Below, one piece after another: positions 34,745 to 44,819 of a DNA stretch of 49,769 nt. The DNA is from Paracoccaceae bacterium (GTDB lineage: Bacteria > Pseudomonadota > Alphaproteobacteria > Rhodobacterales > Rhodobacteraceae). Positions within the stretch are counted from its first letter, which is position 1; each line of letters begins with the position of its first letter. Location of the stretch: NCBI GenBank assembly GCA_027484915.1, contig JAIXSA010000063.1, forward strand, positions 1 to 49,769, given 5' to 3'. A model generated the notes under the pieces. The model did not search any database, had not been told where the DNA came from, and was given only the letters and a program-made list of their open reading frames with translations. The position numbers were made by a program, and so were the translations under genes.

Positions 34745-35245
34745 TTACCAGGGCTGCGGTTGCTGGTCGTAACCCACGTACAGCGGGTGGCGCGGCTGGC
34801 CCTGGCCAGTGAGGCCCAGGTGAAGAAGCGGTGCGCCCGCCTTGCGCAACAGACTTGCGACCTGGTTGCCCCGGTCGAGGTGAAGACCGTGATTGCCCCA
34901 GGCGCAGACGATGCTGTCGGCCCAGCCGACACTGTCCAGGATTGCGGCGTCGTTGTCCGGCCCGACCGGGTCGGCCACGGCGCGCATGACTTTCGGGTCC
35001 GTAGCGCGGTAGGCGAAGATGTTGGTCACCCGGAATGCCCCGAAGCCCAGCGCCCGCGCCCGCCGTTCGCAGCGTTCGACGGTTGGGTCGTTCTGCACCT
35101 CGGTCGCGGTCGAGGGATTGAGCATGACGAACAGCGCCTTGGGTCCAGGCCCCCAGACTCGGGTCAAGAGATAGCGGTAGTCCTCGCAGTCCGAGTAGAC
35201 CGCCTCGGACAGGGCGTCGCCTTTGGTGAAATTGCGTGTGATCAT
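34745..35245 (-). CDS. DUF1643 domain protein
   Basis: This 166-residue protein of unknown biochemical function has the DUF1643 features YLLTRVWG, LFVMLNPSTATEVQNDPTVERC, FGAFRVTNIFAYRATDP and VCAWGNHG. Its ATG overlaps the stop of the tetR-like gene, so the two are co-transcribed and under the same operator. The start is the ATG at 35245. The conserved polar residues look enzymatic, but no reaction is assigned. Confidence 0.85.
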   Translation of the reverse strand: MITRNFTKGDALSEAVYSDCEDYRYLLTRVWGPGPKALFVMLNPSTATEVQNDPTVERCERRARALGFGAFRVTNIFAYRATDPKVMRAVADPVGPDNDAAILDSVGWADSIVCAWGNHGLHLDRGNQVASLLRKAGAPLLHLGLTGQGQPRHPLYVGYDQQPQPW

Positions 35246-35811
35246 CTGACGAGCCCCTTGATAAGACGGTGCAAGGCGGACTTCCAAACCTCGCGCGGGG
35301 CGCCCTGGTCGATGGCGAGGGCAGTACGGTCGAAGGCGGCGGACAGGAGGGCGGAGAGCGGTCCAGCTTGATCGACGCCTGCGGCCCGCAGCCCGTCTTC
35401 CAGCGTGCGTCCGCCGGTGGCGGCATCGATCTCGGCCAGTCTTTCGGGTGGCAGGATGGCCGGCGCCTCGACGAGGAGGAGCCGCGTCCGGCCGGGGGCG
35501 CGCATTGCGGTCAGGAAGGCCTCTCCTCCCTTCAAAAGAGCGGCCTCTGGTGACAGACCTATAGTGTCGACGGCTTCGATCTCGGCCGCGACAGCCTCGG
35601 CTTCGGCGAGGATGACGGCGGCGAAAAGGTCGTCCTTGCCGTCGAAGTGGTGGTAGAGCGCCCCGCGCGTGACGCCGGCCTGCGCGACAATGTCGGGCGT
35701 CGCGGTTGCGGCAAATCCATCGCGGACGAACAGATCGCGTGCGGCCCGGATCAGGGCGGCGCGCATGCTGTCGCTGCGTTGCTTTTGCGATCGGCGCTGG
35801 ACATCTTGCAT
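35242..35811 (-). CDS. TetR-family transcriptional regulator
   Basis: This 189-residue repressor has an N-terminal helix-turn-helix (about residues 15-60, with [21 protein letters not shown]) and a C-terminal ligand-binding domain rich in alanine and leucine. The divergent VOC-family gene and its own promoter share a 62-bp intergenic region with two palindromes. The ATG at 35811 is preferred, with AGGA 8 bases upstream inside the first palindrome. A GTG at 35841 would lie inside the second. Confidence 0.88.
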   Translation of the reverse strand: MQDVQRRSQKQRSDSMRAALIRAARDLFVRDGFAATATPDIVAQAGVTRGALYHHFDGKDDLFAAVILAEAEAVAAEIEAVDTIGLSPEAALLKGGEAFLTAMRAPGRTRLLLVEAPAILPPERLAEIDAATGGRTLEDGLRAAGVDQAGPLSALLSAAFDRTALAIDQGAPREVWKSALHRLIKGLVR

Positions 35812-35847
35812 ACATACATCCTGTATGTTACTTACGTACACAGTGTA
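35812..35847. promoter_or_regulatory. Two palindromes, TetR operator candidates
   Basis: ACATACA-TCC-TGTATGT (35812-35828) is a perfect 7-3-7 inverted repeat, and TACACAGTGTA (35837-35847) is a perfect 11-bp one. They lie between the divergent tetR-like and VOC genes. The first covers the tetR ribosome site, so binding would block the regulator's own expression. Confidence 0.65.
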
Positions 35848-35873
35848 TCAAACCTCAACGGAGCCGACCAGTC

Positions 35874-36299
35874 ATGCAGACGACCAGCTTTTACCCGGTG
35901 ATCCTGTCGCAAGATGTGCCCGCTGCCAGCGCCTTCTTCCAGCGCCATTTCGGGTTCCGGCCGATGTATGAGGCCGATTGGTATGTCCATCTGCAGTCCC
36001 GGACGGACCCGGGCGTCAACATGGCGTTTGTCGCGCAGGACCATCCGACAATCCCGGCACCGGGGCGCGGGAGGATGGGCGGGGTGATCCTGAACTTCGA
36101 GGTGGAGGACGTCGAAGCCGAGTACGAACGCTTGGCCTCGGCCGGCCTGGACGTCGCACTGGCGCTGCGGGACGAAGACTTCGGCCAGCGCCATTTCATC
36201 CTGGCGGGACCGGATGGGGTTCTGATCGACGTGATCCGGCCAATTCCGCCAAGCCCGGACGAGGTGGCGCTGTATGCGCCGGAGGCGCTTCCGCGGTAA
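35874..36299 (+). CDS. VOC (glyoxalase/bleomycin-resistance) superfamily protein
   Basis: This 141-residue protein has two beta-alpha-beta-beta-beta units typical of the VOC fold: [23 protein letters not shown] at the start and [18 protein letters not shown] then [19 protein letters not shown]. The family includes glyoxalases, dioxygenases and drug-binding proteins. Divergence from a TetR regulator suggests induction by a small toxic compound. The substrate cannot be read from the sequence. The start is the ATG at 35874. Confidence 0.85.
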   Translation: MQTTSFYPVILSQDVPAASAFFQRHFGFRPMYEADWYVHLQSRTDPGVNMAFVAQDHPTIPAPGRGRMGGVILNFEVEDVEAEYERLASAGLDVALALRDEDFGQRHFILAGPDGVLIDVIRPIPPSPDEVALYAPEALPR

Positions 36300-36398
36300 G
36301 ACCGGGTGGGCATTGACGTGGCCAAGCGATTCCGCTTGTTGCCGATTTGCTGTCGCGCCTAGATTGTCGCCCAGAATGCCGCGCTGGTGGAGCCCTAC

Positions 36399-36917
36399 GT
36401 GTCCGACCTGATCCTTGCCGTCTATGGCAGCCAGACTGCGGCTTTCGTCGCCGGCGAAAGCCTGGCCGCGCTGCAGCAGGAGGCGGGTGTCGAGCCGGAG
36501 GACATCGTGGTGGTGACCCGATCCGCCTCGGGGCGGGTGACGCTCAACCAGTCGATCGATCTGGCGACCGGCCAGCCGCTGGGGGGCGGGCGCTGGGCGG
36601 CGATGATCGGGATGCTGTTCCTGGACGAACGAAAACCAACAGGACGGGGACAGGGATTGGCCGAACAGCTGCGGAGCGCGGGCCTGGATGCGGACTTCGT
36701 GCACCACGCCTCACTGGCGCTGACTAGGGATGGCGCGGCGGTGGGGATCCATGTCCGACTTCTGGGTGTTGACCGGGTGCTGAACCGGTTGCATGCGCTG
36801 AAGGGCAACCCCAGGATCCTTCACGCCCGGCTGGACGCCGAGACGGAAGAGGCGCTGCACGATCTGCAGGCGCAGATTCCCCAGTCGGTTCTGAACCAGC
36901 CGGACGGGTTGATCTGA
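36399..36917 (+). CDS. DUF1269-like conserved protein
   Basis: This is a 172-residue protein of unknown function. The opening SDLILAVYGSQTAAFVAGESLAALQQE and the central IDLATGQPLGGGRWAAMIGMLF fit the DUF1269 group, whose members carry a short glycine-rich amphipathic stretch that may contact membranes. The start is probably the GTG at 36399, with GGAG 8 bases upstream; a GTG at 36387 is the alternative. It precedes mtgA by 22 bp and could be co-transcribed. Confidence 0.6.
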   Translation: MSDLILAVYGSQTAAFVAGESLAALQQEAGVEPEDIVVVTRSASGRVTLNQSIDLATGQPLGGGRWAAMIGMLFLDERKPTGRGQGLAEQLRSAGLDADFVHHASLALTRDGAAVGIHVRLLGVDRVLNRLHALKGNPRILHARLDAETEEALHDLQAQIPQSVLNQPDGLI

Positions 36918-36939
36918 TGATCAGGCCTGCTCCCAAGCG

Positions 36940-37692
36940 ATGAGCGAAAAAGCCACCGACACTGGCGAGACGCCCGCCCCGCGCAAGCGCAAGGCGAAGG
37001 TGATCCCACCAGCCCGCCGCCCCTTGTGGCGCGTCGGGTTCAAATGGCTGGCCCGTGGTCTGGGTGCGGTCGCAGCGTTCTATGCGGTCCTCGTGCTGGT
37101 GTTCAGTGTCGTGCCGCCCCCGATCAACTTCTACCAGTTGGGCGAGATCTGGCGCCTTGGCGGGATCGACAAGGACTGGGTCAGCTACGAGGAGATGGCC
37201 CCCGTGATGGGCCGGTCGGCCGTGGCGGCCGAGGATGCGAACTTCTGCAACCACTGGGGCTTCGACATGGCCGCGATCCGCCAGGCGATCGAGGAGGGCG
37301 GCAACCGAGGGGCCAGCACGATCAGCCAGCAGGTGGTGAAGAATGTGTTCCTCTGGCATGGCCGCAGCTATCTGCGCAAGGCGATGGAGGCGGTGCTGAC
37401 CCCGGTGGTGGAGCTTGTCTGGTCCAAGCAGCGGATTCTGGAGGTCTATCTGAACGTGACCGAATTCGATGAAGGGGTGTTCGGGGTGCAGGCGGCGGCG
37501 CAGCACCATTTCGGCGTGGATGCAAAGGATTTGACCCCGTTGCAGGCGGCGCGGCTGGCAGCGGTTCTTCCCGACCCGAAGGAGCGGAGTGCGTCGGAGC
37601 CGTCGAGCTTTGTCCGCAGCCGGACCCGCAGTATCATAGCGGGCGCCGAGACCATCGCGGCAGACGGACGATCCGCCTGTTTCGAAGACTGA
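36940..37692 (+). CDS. mtgA: Monofunctional biosynthetic peptidoglycan transglycosylase
   Basis: This 250-residue GT51 enzyme polymerises lipid II into glycan strands. It has a basic cytoplasmic tail (1-37) and a single membrane anchor (about 38-58). The catalytic site is AAEDANFCNHWGFD with E98, followed by GASTISQQVVKNVFLW and the RILEVYLNVTEF motif. There is no transpeptidase domain, which separates it from bifunctional penicillin-binding proteins. The start is the ATG at 36940. Confidence 0.95.
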   Translation: MSEKATDTGETPAPRKRKAKVIPPARRPLWRVGFKWLARGLGAVAAFYAVLVLVFSVVPPPINFYQLGEIWRLGGIDKDWVSYEEMAPVMGRSAVAAEDANFCNHWGFDMAAIRQAIEEGGNRGASTISQQVVKNVFLWHGRSYLRKAMEAVLTPVVELVWSKQRILEVYLNVTEFDEGVFGVQAAAQHHFGVDAKDLTPLQAARLAAVLPDPKERSASEPSSFVRSRTRSIIAGAETIAADGRSACFED

Positions 37693-37760
37693 CGGGCGCG
37701 AGGGATTGAAATCCGGCCCCCGGCGCGGCAAGAGGAAGCAATATTGGAGGCCGCCGTCCG

Positions 37761-38426
37761 ATGAACCGCCTTTACCACGTTCCGCTTTCCCCCTTCTGCC
37801 GCAAGGTGCGGCTGACGCTTGCGGAGAAGAAGATCGAGGTGGAACTGGTCGAGGAGCGGTACTGGGAGCCCTCGCCCGATTTCCTGCGCCGCAATCCGGC
37901 AGGGAAGGTGCCGATCCTGAAGATGGGCAACCGGACGATGAGCGAAAGCCAGGCGATCTGCGAATTCATCGAGGAGACCGCGCCAGAGCCTCCGCTGATG
38001 CCGCGGGGGGCTGAGGGACGGTACGAGGTGCGCCGGCTGTGTGCCTGGTTCGACGACAAGTTCCACAACGAGGTGACGTCGAAGCTGCTGTATGAGCGGG
38101 TGAACAAGAAGGTCACCGGCCAGGGCTATCCGGATTCGAAGAACGTCAAACTGGGGTCGACGCGGATCAAGTATCACCTGGACTACATGGCCTGGCTTCT
38201 GGACCAGCGGCGCTGGCTGGCCGGGGACGTGATGACTCTGGCCGATTTCACCGCGGCGGCGCATCTGAGCTGCCTTGATTACATCAGCGACGTGGATTGG
38301 AACCGGCATGCGGTGCTGAAGGACTGGTACGCGAAGATCAAGTCGCGGCCCAGCTTCCGGCCCTTGCTGGCGGACCAGATCTCGGGCTTTCCGCCCTCGG
38401 CGCATTATGCCGACCTGGATTTCTGA
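37761..38426 (+). CDS. Glutathione-S-transferase-fold protein, probable FzlA
   Basis: This 221-residue protein has an N-terminal thioredoxin-like domain (LYHVPLSPFCRKVRLTLAEK) and a C-terminal helical domain. The conserved tail PSFRPLLADQ...HYADLDF resembles FzlA, the GST-fold protein that binds FtsZ and is needed for division in Caulobacter. Position near mtgA fits an envelope role, but this is weak evidence. An ordinary glutathione transferase remains possible. The start is the ATG at 37761. A dispersed repeat follows the stop and leads into queG. Confidence 0.7.
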   Translation: MNRLYHVPLSPFCRKVRLTLAEKKIEVELVEERYWEPSPDFLRRNPAGKVPILKMGNRTMSESQAICEFIEETAPEPPLMPRGAEGRYEVRRLCAWFDDKFHNEVTSKLLYERVNKKVTGQGYPDSKNVKLGSTRIKYHLDYMAWLLDQRRWLAGDVMTLADFTAAAHLSCLDYISDVDWNRHAVLKDWYAKIKSRPSFRPLLADQISGFPPSAHYADLDF

Positions 38427-38431
38427 GGCCC

Positions 38432-38489
38432 ACCCCCGGGGGCGCTGCCCCAGGACCCCCGGGATATTTGTGCAAAGATGAAAGGGCTG
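38432..38489 (+). repeat. Dispersed repeat, copy C, overlapping the queG start
   Basis: A long form of the repeat: a GC-rich palindromic part (CCCCCGGGGGCGCTGCCCC) followed by GGACCCCCGGGATATTTG and GCAAAGATGAAAGGGCTG. Its ATG (38478-38480) is the start codon of queG. Copy D shares the same palindromic left half. Confidence 0.75.
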
Positions 38490-39505
38490 ACGAAGGAGCA
38501 GCTTGTGGCGCGGGCCCTGGAGGAGGGGTTCGTGAAAGTCGGGGTCTGTCGGCCTGACGCGGTGCCGGAGGCGGCGGGGCGGCTTAGGGCTTTTCTGGCC
38601 GAGGAACGGCACGGGCAGATGGGCTGGATGGCCGAGCGGGAGGAGTGGCGCGGGTCGGCGGCGGCGCTGTGGCCCGAAGCGCGGTCGGTGATCATGCTGG
38701 CGGAGGCGTATACTCCCGAGGTCGATCCGATGGCGGGGCTGGCAGAGCGCGACCGGGGAGTGATTTCCGTCTATGCGCAGGGGAAGGACTATCACGACCT
38801 GGTGAAGCGGCGGTTGAAGCGGCTGGGGCGGTGGCTGGTCGAAGCAACGGGTTGCGAGATCAAGGTGTTCGTCGATACGGCCCCGGTGATGGAAAAGCCG
38901 TTGGCTCAAGCGGCCGGGCTGGGGTGGCAGGGGAAGCATACCAACCTTCTGGCGCGCGATCTGGGGAACTGGGTGTTTCTGGGTGCGATCTTCACCACGC
39001 TGGAGCTGGAGCCGGATGCGCCCGAGGTCAGCCATTGCGGAAGCTGCACGGCCTGTCTGGACATCTGCCCGACCAAGGCTTTTCCCGCACCGTATCAACT
39101 GGATGCGCGGCGGTGCATTTCCTATCTGACCATCGAACATCGTGGGACCGTGGACACTAAGCTGCGGGCGCTGATGGGCAACCGCATCTACGGCTGCGAT
39201 GACTGCCTGGCTGTCTGCCCGTGGAACAAATTCGCGGTGGCGGCGCGCGAGATCGGGTATCAGCCGAAGCATGGGTTGCCGGAATTGGCCGAGTTGGCGG
39301 CGCTGGATGACGCGGGGTTCCGGGCGCGGTTCGCGGGGTCGCCCATCAAGCGGATCGGGCGCGACAGATTCGTGCGGAACGTGCTTTATGCGATTGGAAA
39401 CTCGGGCCTGCCGGAGCTGGTGCCGGTGGCTGCGGGGTTGGTGGAAGATGGCGATCCGGCGGTTGCGGACGCGGCGCGCTGGGCGGTGGAACGGCTGAAG
39501 GGGGA

Positions 39506-39509
<4 letters not shown>
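38478..39509 (+). CDS. queG: Epoxyqueuosine reductase QueG
   Basis: This 343-residue cobalamin- and iron-sulphur-dependent enzyme reduces epoxyqueuosine to queuosine in tRNA. Two [4Fe-4S] sites are clear: C187, C190, C193, C197 and C213, C240, C243, C247. [10 protein letters not shown] holds the catalytic aspartate D133. The C-terminal HEAT-like part is shorter than in some homologues. The start ATG at 38478 lies in a dispersed repeat and has no clear ribosome site; no better start exists in frame. The stop overlaps the following SDR start. Confidence 0.93.
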
Positions 39510-41894
<2,385 letters not shown>

Positions 41895-41908
41895 GGCAGG
41901 TCCTTTGC

Positions 41909-42643
41909 TTAGATCGTGACGCCGCCGTCGACCAGGCAGGCCTGGCCCGAGACGAAGCGGCTTTCGTCGGAGAGGAGGAAGACGACCATCGGGGTGATGT
42001 CGTCGGTGGTGGCAAGGCGGCCCATCGGTTGGCGGGCGATGAAGTCCTTTTCGGCCTGCACGGGGTCGGCTGCCGAAGCGATACGTCCGCGCAACGAGGG
42101 TGTGTCGACGGTGCCGGGGCAAAGGGCATTGCAGCGCAGGCCCGTCTTGACGAAATCGGCGGCGATGGCCTTGGTCAGGCCGATCACGGCGGCCTTGGTG
42201 GCCCCATAGGCGGTGCGGTTCTGGAAGCCTTTGATCGAGGAGGCCATCGAGGCCATGTTCAGGACCGAGGCGGTGCCGGTTGTCTTCGCCCGCTCCAGCA
42301 TCCCGGGGATGAAGGCGCGGCAGGTGTGGTACATCGACTTGATGTTCAACTCGAACGAAAAGTCCCAGTCGCGGTCGGTGACGTCGAGGATGGTGCCGTT
42401 GGCCACGTAGCCCGCGCAGTTGAAAAGGCCGTCAAGCGGCGGAAGCTTGTCTCGAAGGGCAGTGATGGCAGCAGGATCGGTGACGTCGAGCGGGTGGGTC
42501 TGCATGTCGAGGCCCGCAAGAAGTGCCGCGTCGCGGTCGGTGGCGATCACCGTGGCGCCTTCGCGGGCGCAGGCGATGGCGCTGGCGCGTCCGATGCCCT
42601 GGCCTGCGGCCGTGATCAGGATGGTCTTGCCTTGCAGTCGCAT
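41909..42643 (-). CDS. SDR-family dehydrogenase (2-keto-3-deoxy-L-fuconate dehydrogenase-like)
   Basis: This 244-residue short-chain dehydrogenase has TAAGQGIGRASA at the cofactor site, NCAG, and a catalytic NMASMASSIKGFQNRTAYGATKAA. Its compact length and FNCAGYVANGTILD segment resemble 2-keto-3-deoxy-L-fuconate dehydrogenases and the related hydroxybutyrate dehydrogenase type 2. With the FAH gene it would complete oxidation and cleavage of a deoxy-sugar acid. The expected dehydratase and transporter are not in the window. It is the first gene of the leftward operon; the start is the ATG at 42643. Confidence 0.82.
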   Translation of the reverse strand: MRLQGKTILITAAGQGIGRASAIACAREGATVIATDRDAALLAGLDMQTHPLDVTDPAAITALRDKLPPLDGLFNCAGYVANGTILDVTDRDWDFSFELNIKSMYHTCRAFIPGMLERAKTTGTASVLNMASMASSIKGFQNRTAYGATKAAVIGLTKAIAADFVKTGLRCNALCPGTVDTPSLRGRIASAADPVQAEKDFIARQPMGRLATTDDITPMVVFLLSDESRFVSGQACLVDGGVTI

Positions 42644-42800
42644 CGTCCTTCCCCCGTCTTTGGCGGGCAGACTAGTCGCGTGGCGCGAGGAAGGGCAAGC
42701 GGTTCTCGGCCGGTTTTGGCGCGCCTTGCGGGCCAAGAGGGTTGGCGGAGGGACGATTCGGGTGCAGGATTGACGACCTGCATCAACCTGGGAGGAAAGC

Positions 42801-42968
42801 ATGAGCCGTCATCTTGCCGATCATCGCAGCCGGTCCACCGGGGGGCGGGTGAAACATTTCCTGCGGTTGGCGCGCACCCCGCGCGAAACCTGGCAGCGCC
42901 CGCGGGGTAAGGCAGGGGCAAGTCGTCTGATCCAGTTCTTGCGGATTGAACGCGGTCGGACGACCTGA
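42801..42968 (+). CDS. Small basic protein, unknown
   Basis: A 55-residue frame starts at an ATG with an excellent GGGAGG ribosome site five bases before it. The product is very basic: it starts MSRHLADHRSRSTGG and contains LARTPRETWQRPRGKAG and a C-terminal LRIERGRTT, with many arginines and one tryptophan. It lies alone between the SDR operon and ohrR, both leftward. I do not recognise a family. The strong start region argues for translation, but the short length means chance cannot be excluded. Confidence 0.45.
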   Translation: MSRHLADHRSRSTGGRVKHFLRLARTPRETWQRPRGKAGASRLIQFLRIERGRTT

Positions 42969-42989
42969 CGGAAACCCGACCTGGTTGTA

Positions 42990-43421
42990 TCAGGTCTTGG
43001 CCGGCTTCAGACGATCCCGTAGCGCGGCCAGAATGTCGCGAAGATCCGCAAGGTCGGACTGTGGGAGGCCCGTCCTTTCGGCAAAGGCGCGCGGCACGGA
43101 TGCGGCCCGTCCCGCAAGGGCGCGGCCATCCTCGGTCAGCGACAGGCGCACCTGGCGTTCGTCCTTGCCGTCGCGGTTGCGACGAAGCCAACCTGCCGCC
43201 TCCATCCGTTTGAGGAGCGGGGTCAATGTGTTCGATTCCAGCCGAAGCTCGGACCCAAGCGTGCCAACGGTCTGCGCATCCCGATTGTTGAGCGACGAGA
43301 GCACCAGATATTGCGGGTATGTGAGCCCCAATGGCTGCAGCAGTGGCGCATAGGCCGAATGGACCGCGTGGGCGGTTGAGTGCAGCGCAAAGCAGAGCAT
43401 ATCGGTCGGGGCAAGAGTCAT
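42990..43421 (-). CDS. ohrR: OhrR-type MarR regulator of organic peroxide resistance
   Basis: This 143-residue winged-helix repressor has the reactive cysteine C10 in MLCFALHST, the OhrR sensor position. The DNA-binding helix contains TVGTLGSELRLESNTLTPLLKRME, and the wing RNRDGKDERQVRLSLTEDG follows. Organic peroxides oxidise the cysteine and release the repressor from DNA. The divergent ohr gene is the standard target. The start is the ATG at 43421. Confidence 0.93.
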   Translation of the reverse strand: MTLAPTDMLCFALHSTAHAVHSAYAPLLQPLGLTYPQYLVLSSLNNRDAQTVGTLGSELRLESNTLTPLLKRMEAAGWLRRNRDGKDERQVRLSLTEDGRALAGRAASVPRAFAERTGLPQSDLADLRDILAALRDRLKPAKT

Positions 43422-43433
43422 GCGACGACAATA

Positions 43434-43503
43434 TATCGTCCACGATGCAATTGCAAGCGATTGACACAGAGATGATTCTACCCCATTTATATCGTGCACG
43501 ATA
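43434..43503. promoter_or_regulatory. Two OhrR operators and ohr promoter
   Basis: TATCGTGCACGATA (43490-43503) is a perfect palindrome, and TATCGTCCACGATG (43434-43447) is a close copy 56 bp away next to ohrR. A TTGACA (43461-43466) and TTTATA (43486-43491, 19-bp spacer) could be the ohr promoter; the second hexamer overlaps the palindrome. This gives one site for each divergent gene. Confidence 0.75.
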
Positions 43504-43523
43504 CCATTGCGCAGGAGATAAAA

Positions 43524-43952
43524 ATGTCAGTAGATACAAAGTATTGGACCGAAGCGAAGGCGACCGGCGGCGGACGCAACGGCACTTCGGGCTTGGTAAA
43601 CGGCCAGTTGACGGTGACAATGACCAGCCCGAAAGAGCTTGGCGGCTCGGGTCTGGGACACAATCCGGAAGAGCTGTTCGCGGTGGGATACGCCGCCTGC
43701 TATCTGGGTGCGATGCGCTTTGCTGCCACCAGCGAGAAGCTGGGGTCGGTGCCGGACAATGCCACAGTAAATGCGCATGTCGGGATCGGGCCCCGTGCGG
43801 ACGGCGGGTTCGGATTGAAGGTGCGGCTTGTGGTGACGATGCCCGGCGTAGACCGCGCCGTGGCCGAAAAGATCGCCGAACGCGGCCACTTCATCTGCCC
43901 GTATTCGAACGCGACCAAGGGCAACATCGAGGTGGTGACCGAAGTCGCCTGA
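43524..43952 (+). CDS. ohr: Organic hydroperoxide resistance protein (Ohr family)
   Basis: This 142-residue thiol peroxidase of the Ohr/OsmC family reduces organic hydroperoxides. The catalytic pair is C59 (in GYAACYLGAM) and C125 (in HFICPYSNAT). GGRNGTSG near residue 16 is also typical. The subfamily is Ohr, given the paired OhrR regulator. The start is the ATG at 43524 with GCAGGAG upstream. Confidence 0.95.
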   Translation: MSVDTKYWTEAKATGGGRNGTSGLVNGQLTVTMTSPKELGGSGLGHNPEELFAVGYAACYLGAMRFAATSEKLGSVPDNATVNAHVGIGPRADGGFGLKVRLVVTMPGVDRAVAEKIAERGHFICPYSNATKGNIEVVTEVA

Positions 43953-43964
43953 AACTGCGATCTG

Positions 43965-44726
43965 TCAGCCTGACGATTTCGACTGCGCCGCCGGTACCCA
44001 CGCGGGCGGCGCAAGCGTCAGGGCTGTCGCTGCGCTTGCGACAAGCATCTCTCCCCCGTCCTCGAGCATGGCGAAGGCGTGCTTCAGAATCGAAAGCGCG
44101 GGCATGTCATCGGTGATGTAGACGATGGCCTGATGTATGAAGTCCACACCCACCCCGAAGAACCCCAGGCCGAAGATGATCAGGGCGTAATTCGTGCTGA
44201 GCCGCCGCGACTGGGCACCAGCCGAGGTGAAGCTGAAGGCAGTAAGCACCACCACTGAAAGACCCATCAATCCGAAGACCGCCACTTCGCCAAGATCGCT
44301 TGGCTCGACCATGTAGCTGGCCTGGAGGTTGATGGTTTCGGCTATGATCCTGCCGAAGGTCTCATGAAATTGAAGTGAATCGTCGGCCAGGATCAGCAGG
44401 AAGACCAGCGCCCAGGCGAACGGGGTCCACCATCGGTCGCGCAGGGCCACCCTGGTCAGGGCCACTACGATGACGATCCACTTCAGGTAGTTGAATTCCT
44501 CGGGTAGCGCCCAGTCTGTCGATACGCGGAGCATGTACGGAACTTCGCCCGTGAACCCGGCGCGGTAGAGCGTGAACCAGCCCAAGTGGATCAGGATGAA
44601 CAGAAGATCGACCGCCAGCAAGGCGATGAGCACAGTTCGGAATGACGCGGTCAAAGAACGAAACGGACGGTCCAACAAATCCTCGTGCCGCGGATTACCC
44701 ACGCTACGAATGGATTTTCGCATCAT
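43965..44726 (-). CDS. Six-helix membrane protein of unknown function
   Basis: This is a 253-residue protein with about six hydrophobic helices (31-52, 80-95, 102-115, 147-166, 179-198, 227-240). Charged and histidine residues sit at helix ends: D115 D116 and H121 E122 in LADDSLQFHE, D195 and H198 in GVDFIHQ, H216, and E222, D223, E226 in MLEDGGEML. Such a pattern may mark a metal or catalytic site in the membrane. I do not recognise the family. The start may be the ATG at 44726 or 44723. It ends 12 bp from the convergent ohr gene, and the ilvE terminator lies before it. Confidence 0.6.
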   Translation of the reverse strand: MMRKSIRSVGNPRHEDLLDRPFRSLTASFRTVLIALLAVDLLFILIHLGWFTLYRAGFTGEVPYMLRVSTDWALPEEFNYLKWIVIVVALTRVALRDRWWTPFAWALVFLLILADDSLQFHETFGRIIAETINLQASYMVEPSDLGEVAVFGLMGLSVVVLTAFSFTSAGAQSRRLSTNYALIIFGLGFFGVGVDFIHQAIVYITDDMPALSILKHAFAMLEDGGEMLVASAATALTLAPPAWVPAAQSKSSG

Positions 44727-44743
44727 TGGGGTCTGAAGACAAG

Positions 44744-44774
44744 CAGGGCACCTGGCCCGAAGGCAGGTGCCCTG
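44744..44774. terminator. Hairpin after ilvE
   Basis: CAGGGCACCTG (44744-44754) and CAGGTGCCCTG (44764-44774) form a perfect 11-bp stem with a nine-base loop, between the ilvE stop and the membrane-protein start. There is no long T-run on the leftward strand (CTTGTCTTC follows), so termination may be partial. Confidence 0.6.
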
Positions 44775-44819
44775 AAACAGCGCAGATTTCGCGCGGCGCG
44801 GCAGAGCCGCACCACAAGG

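Noticed and set aside
37446-39272. Minus-strand open frame of 608 codons opposite mtgA, the GST-fold gene and queG
   Set aside because: It crosses three well-supported plus-strand genes and encodes arginine- and proline-rich low-complexity sequence, as expected for an antisense shadow in GC-rich DNA.
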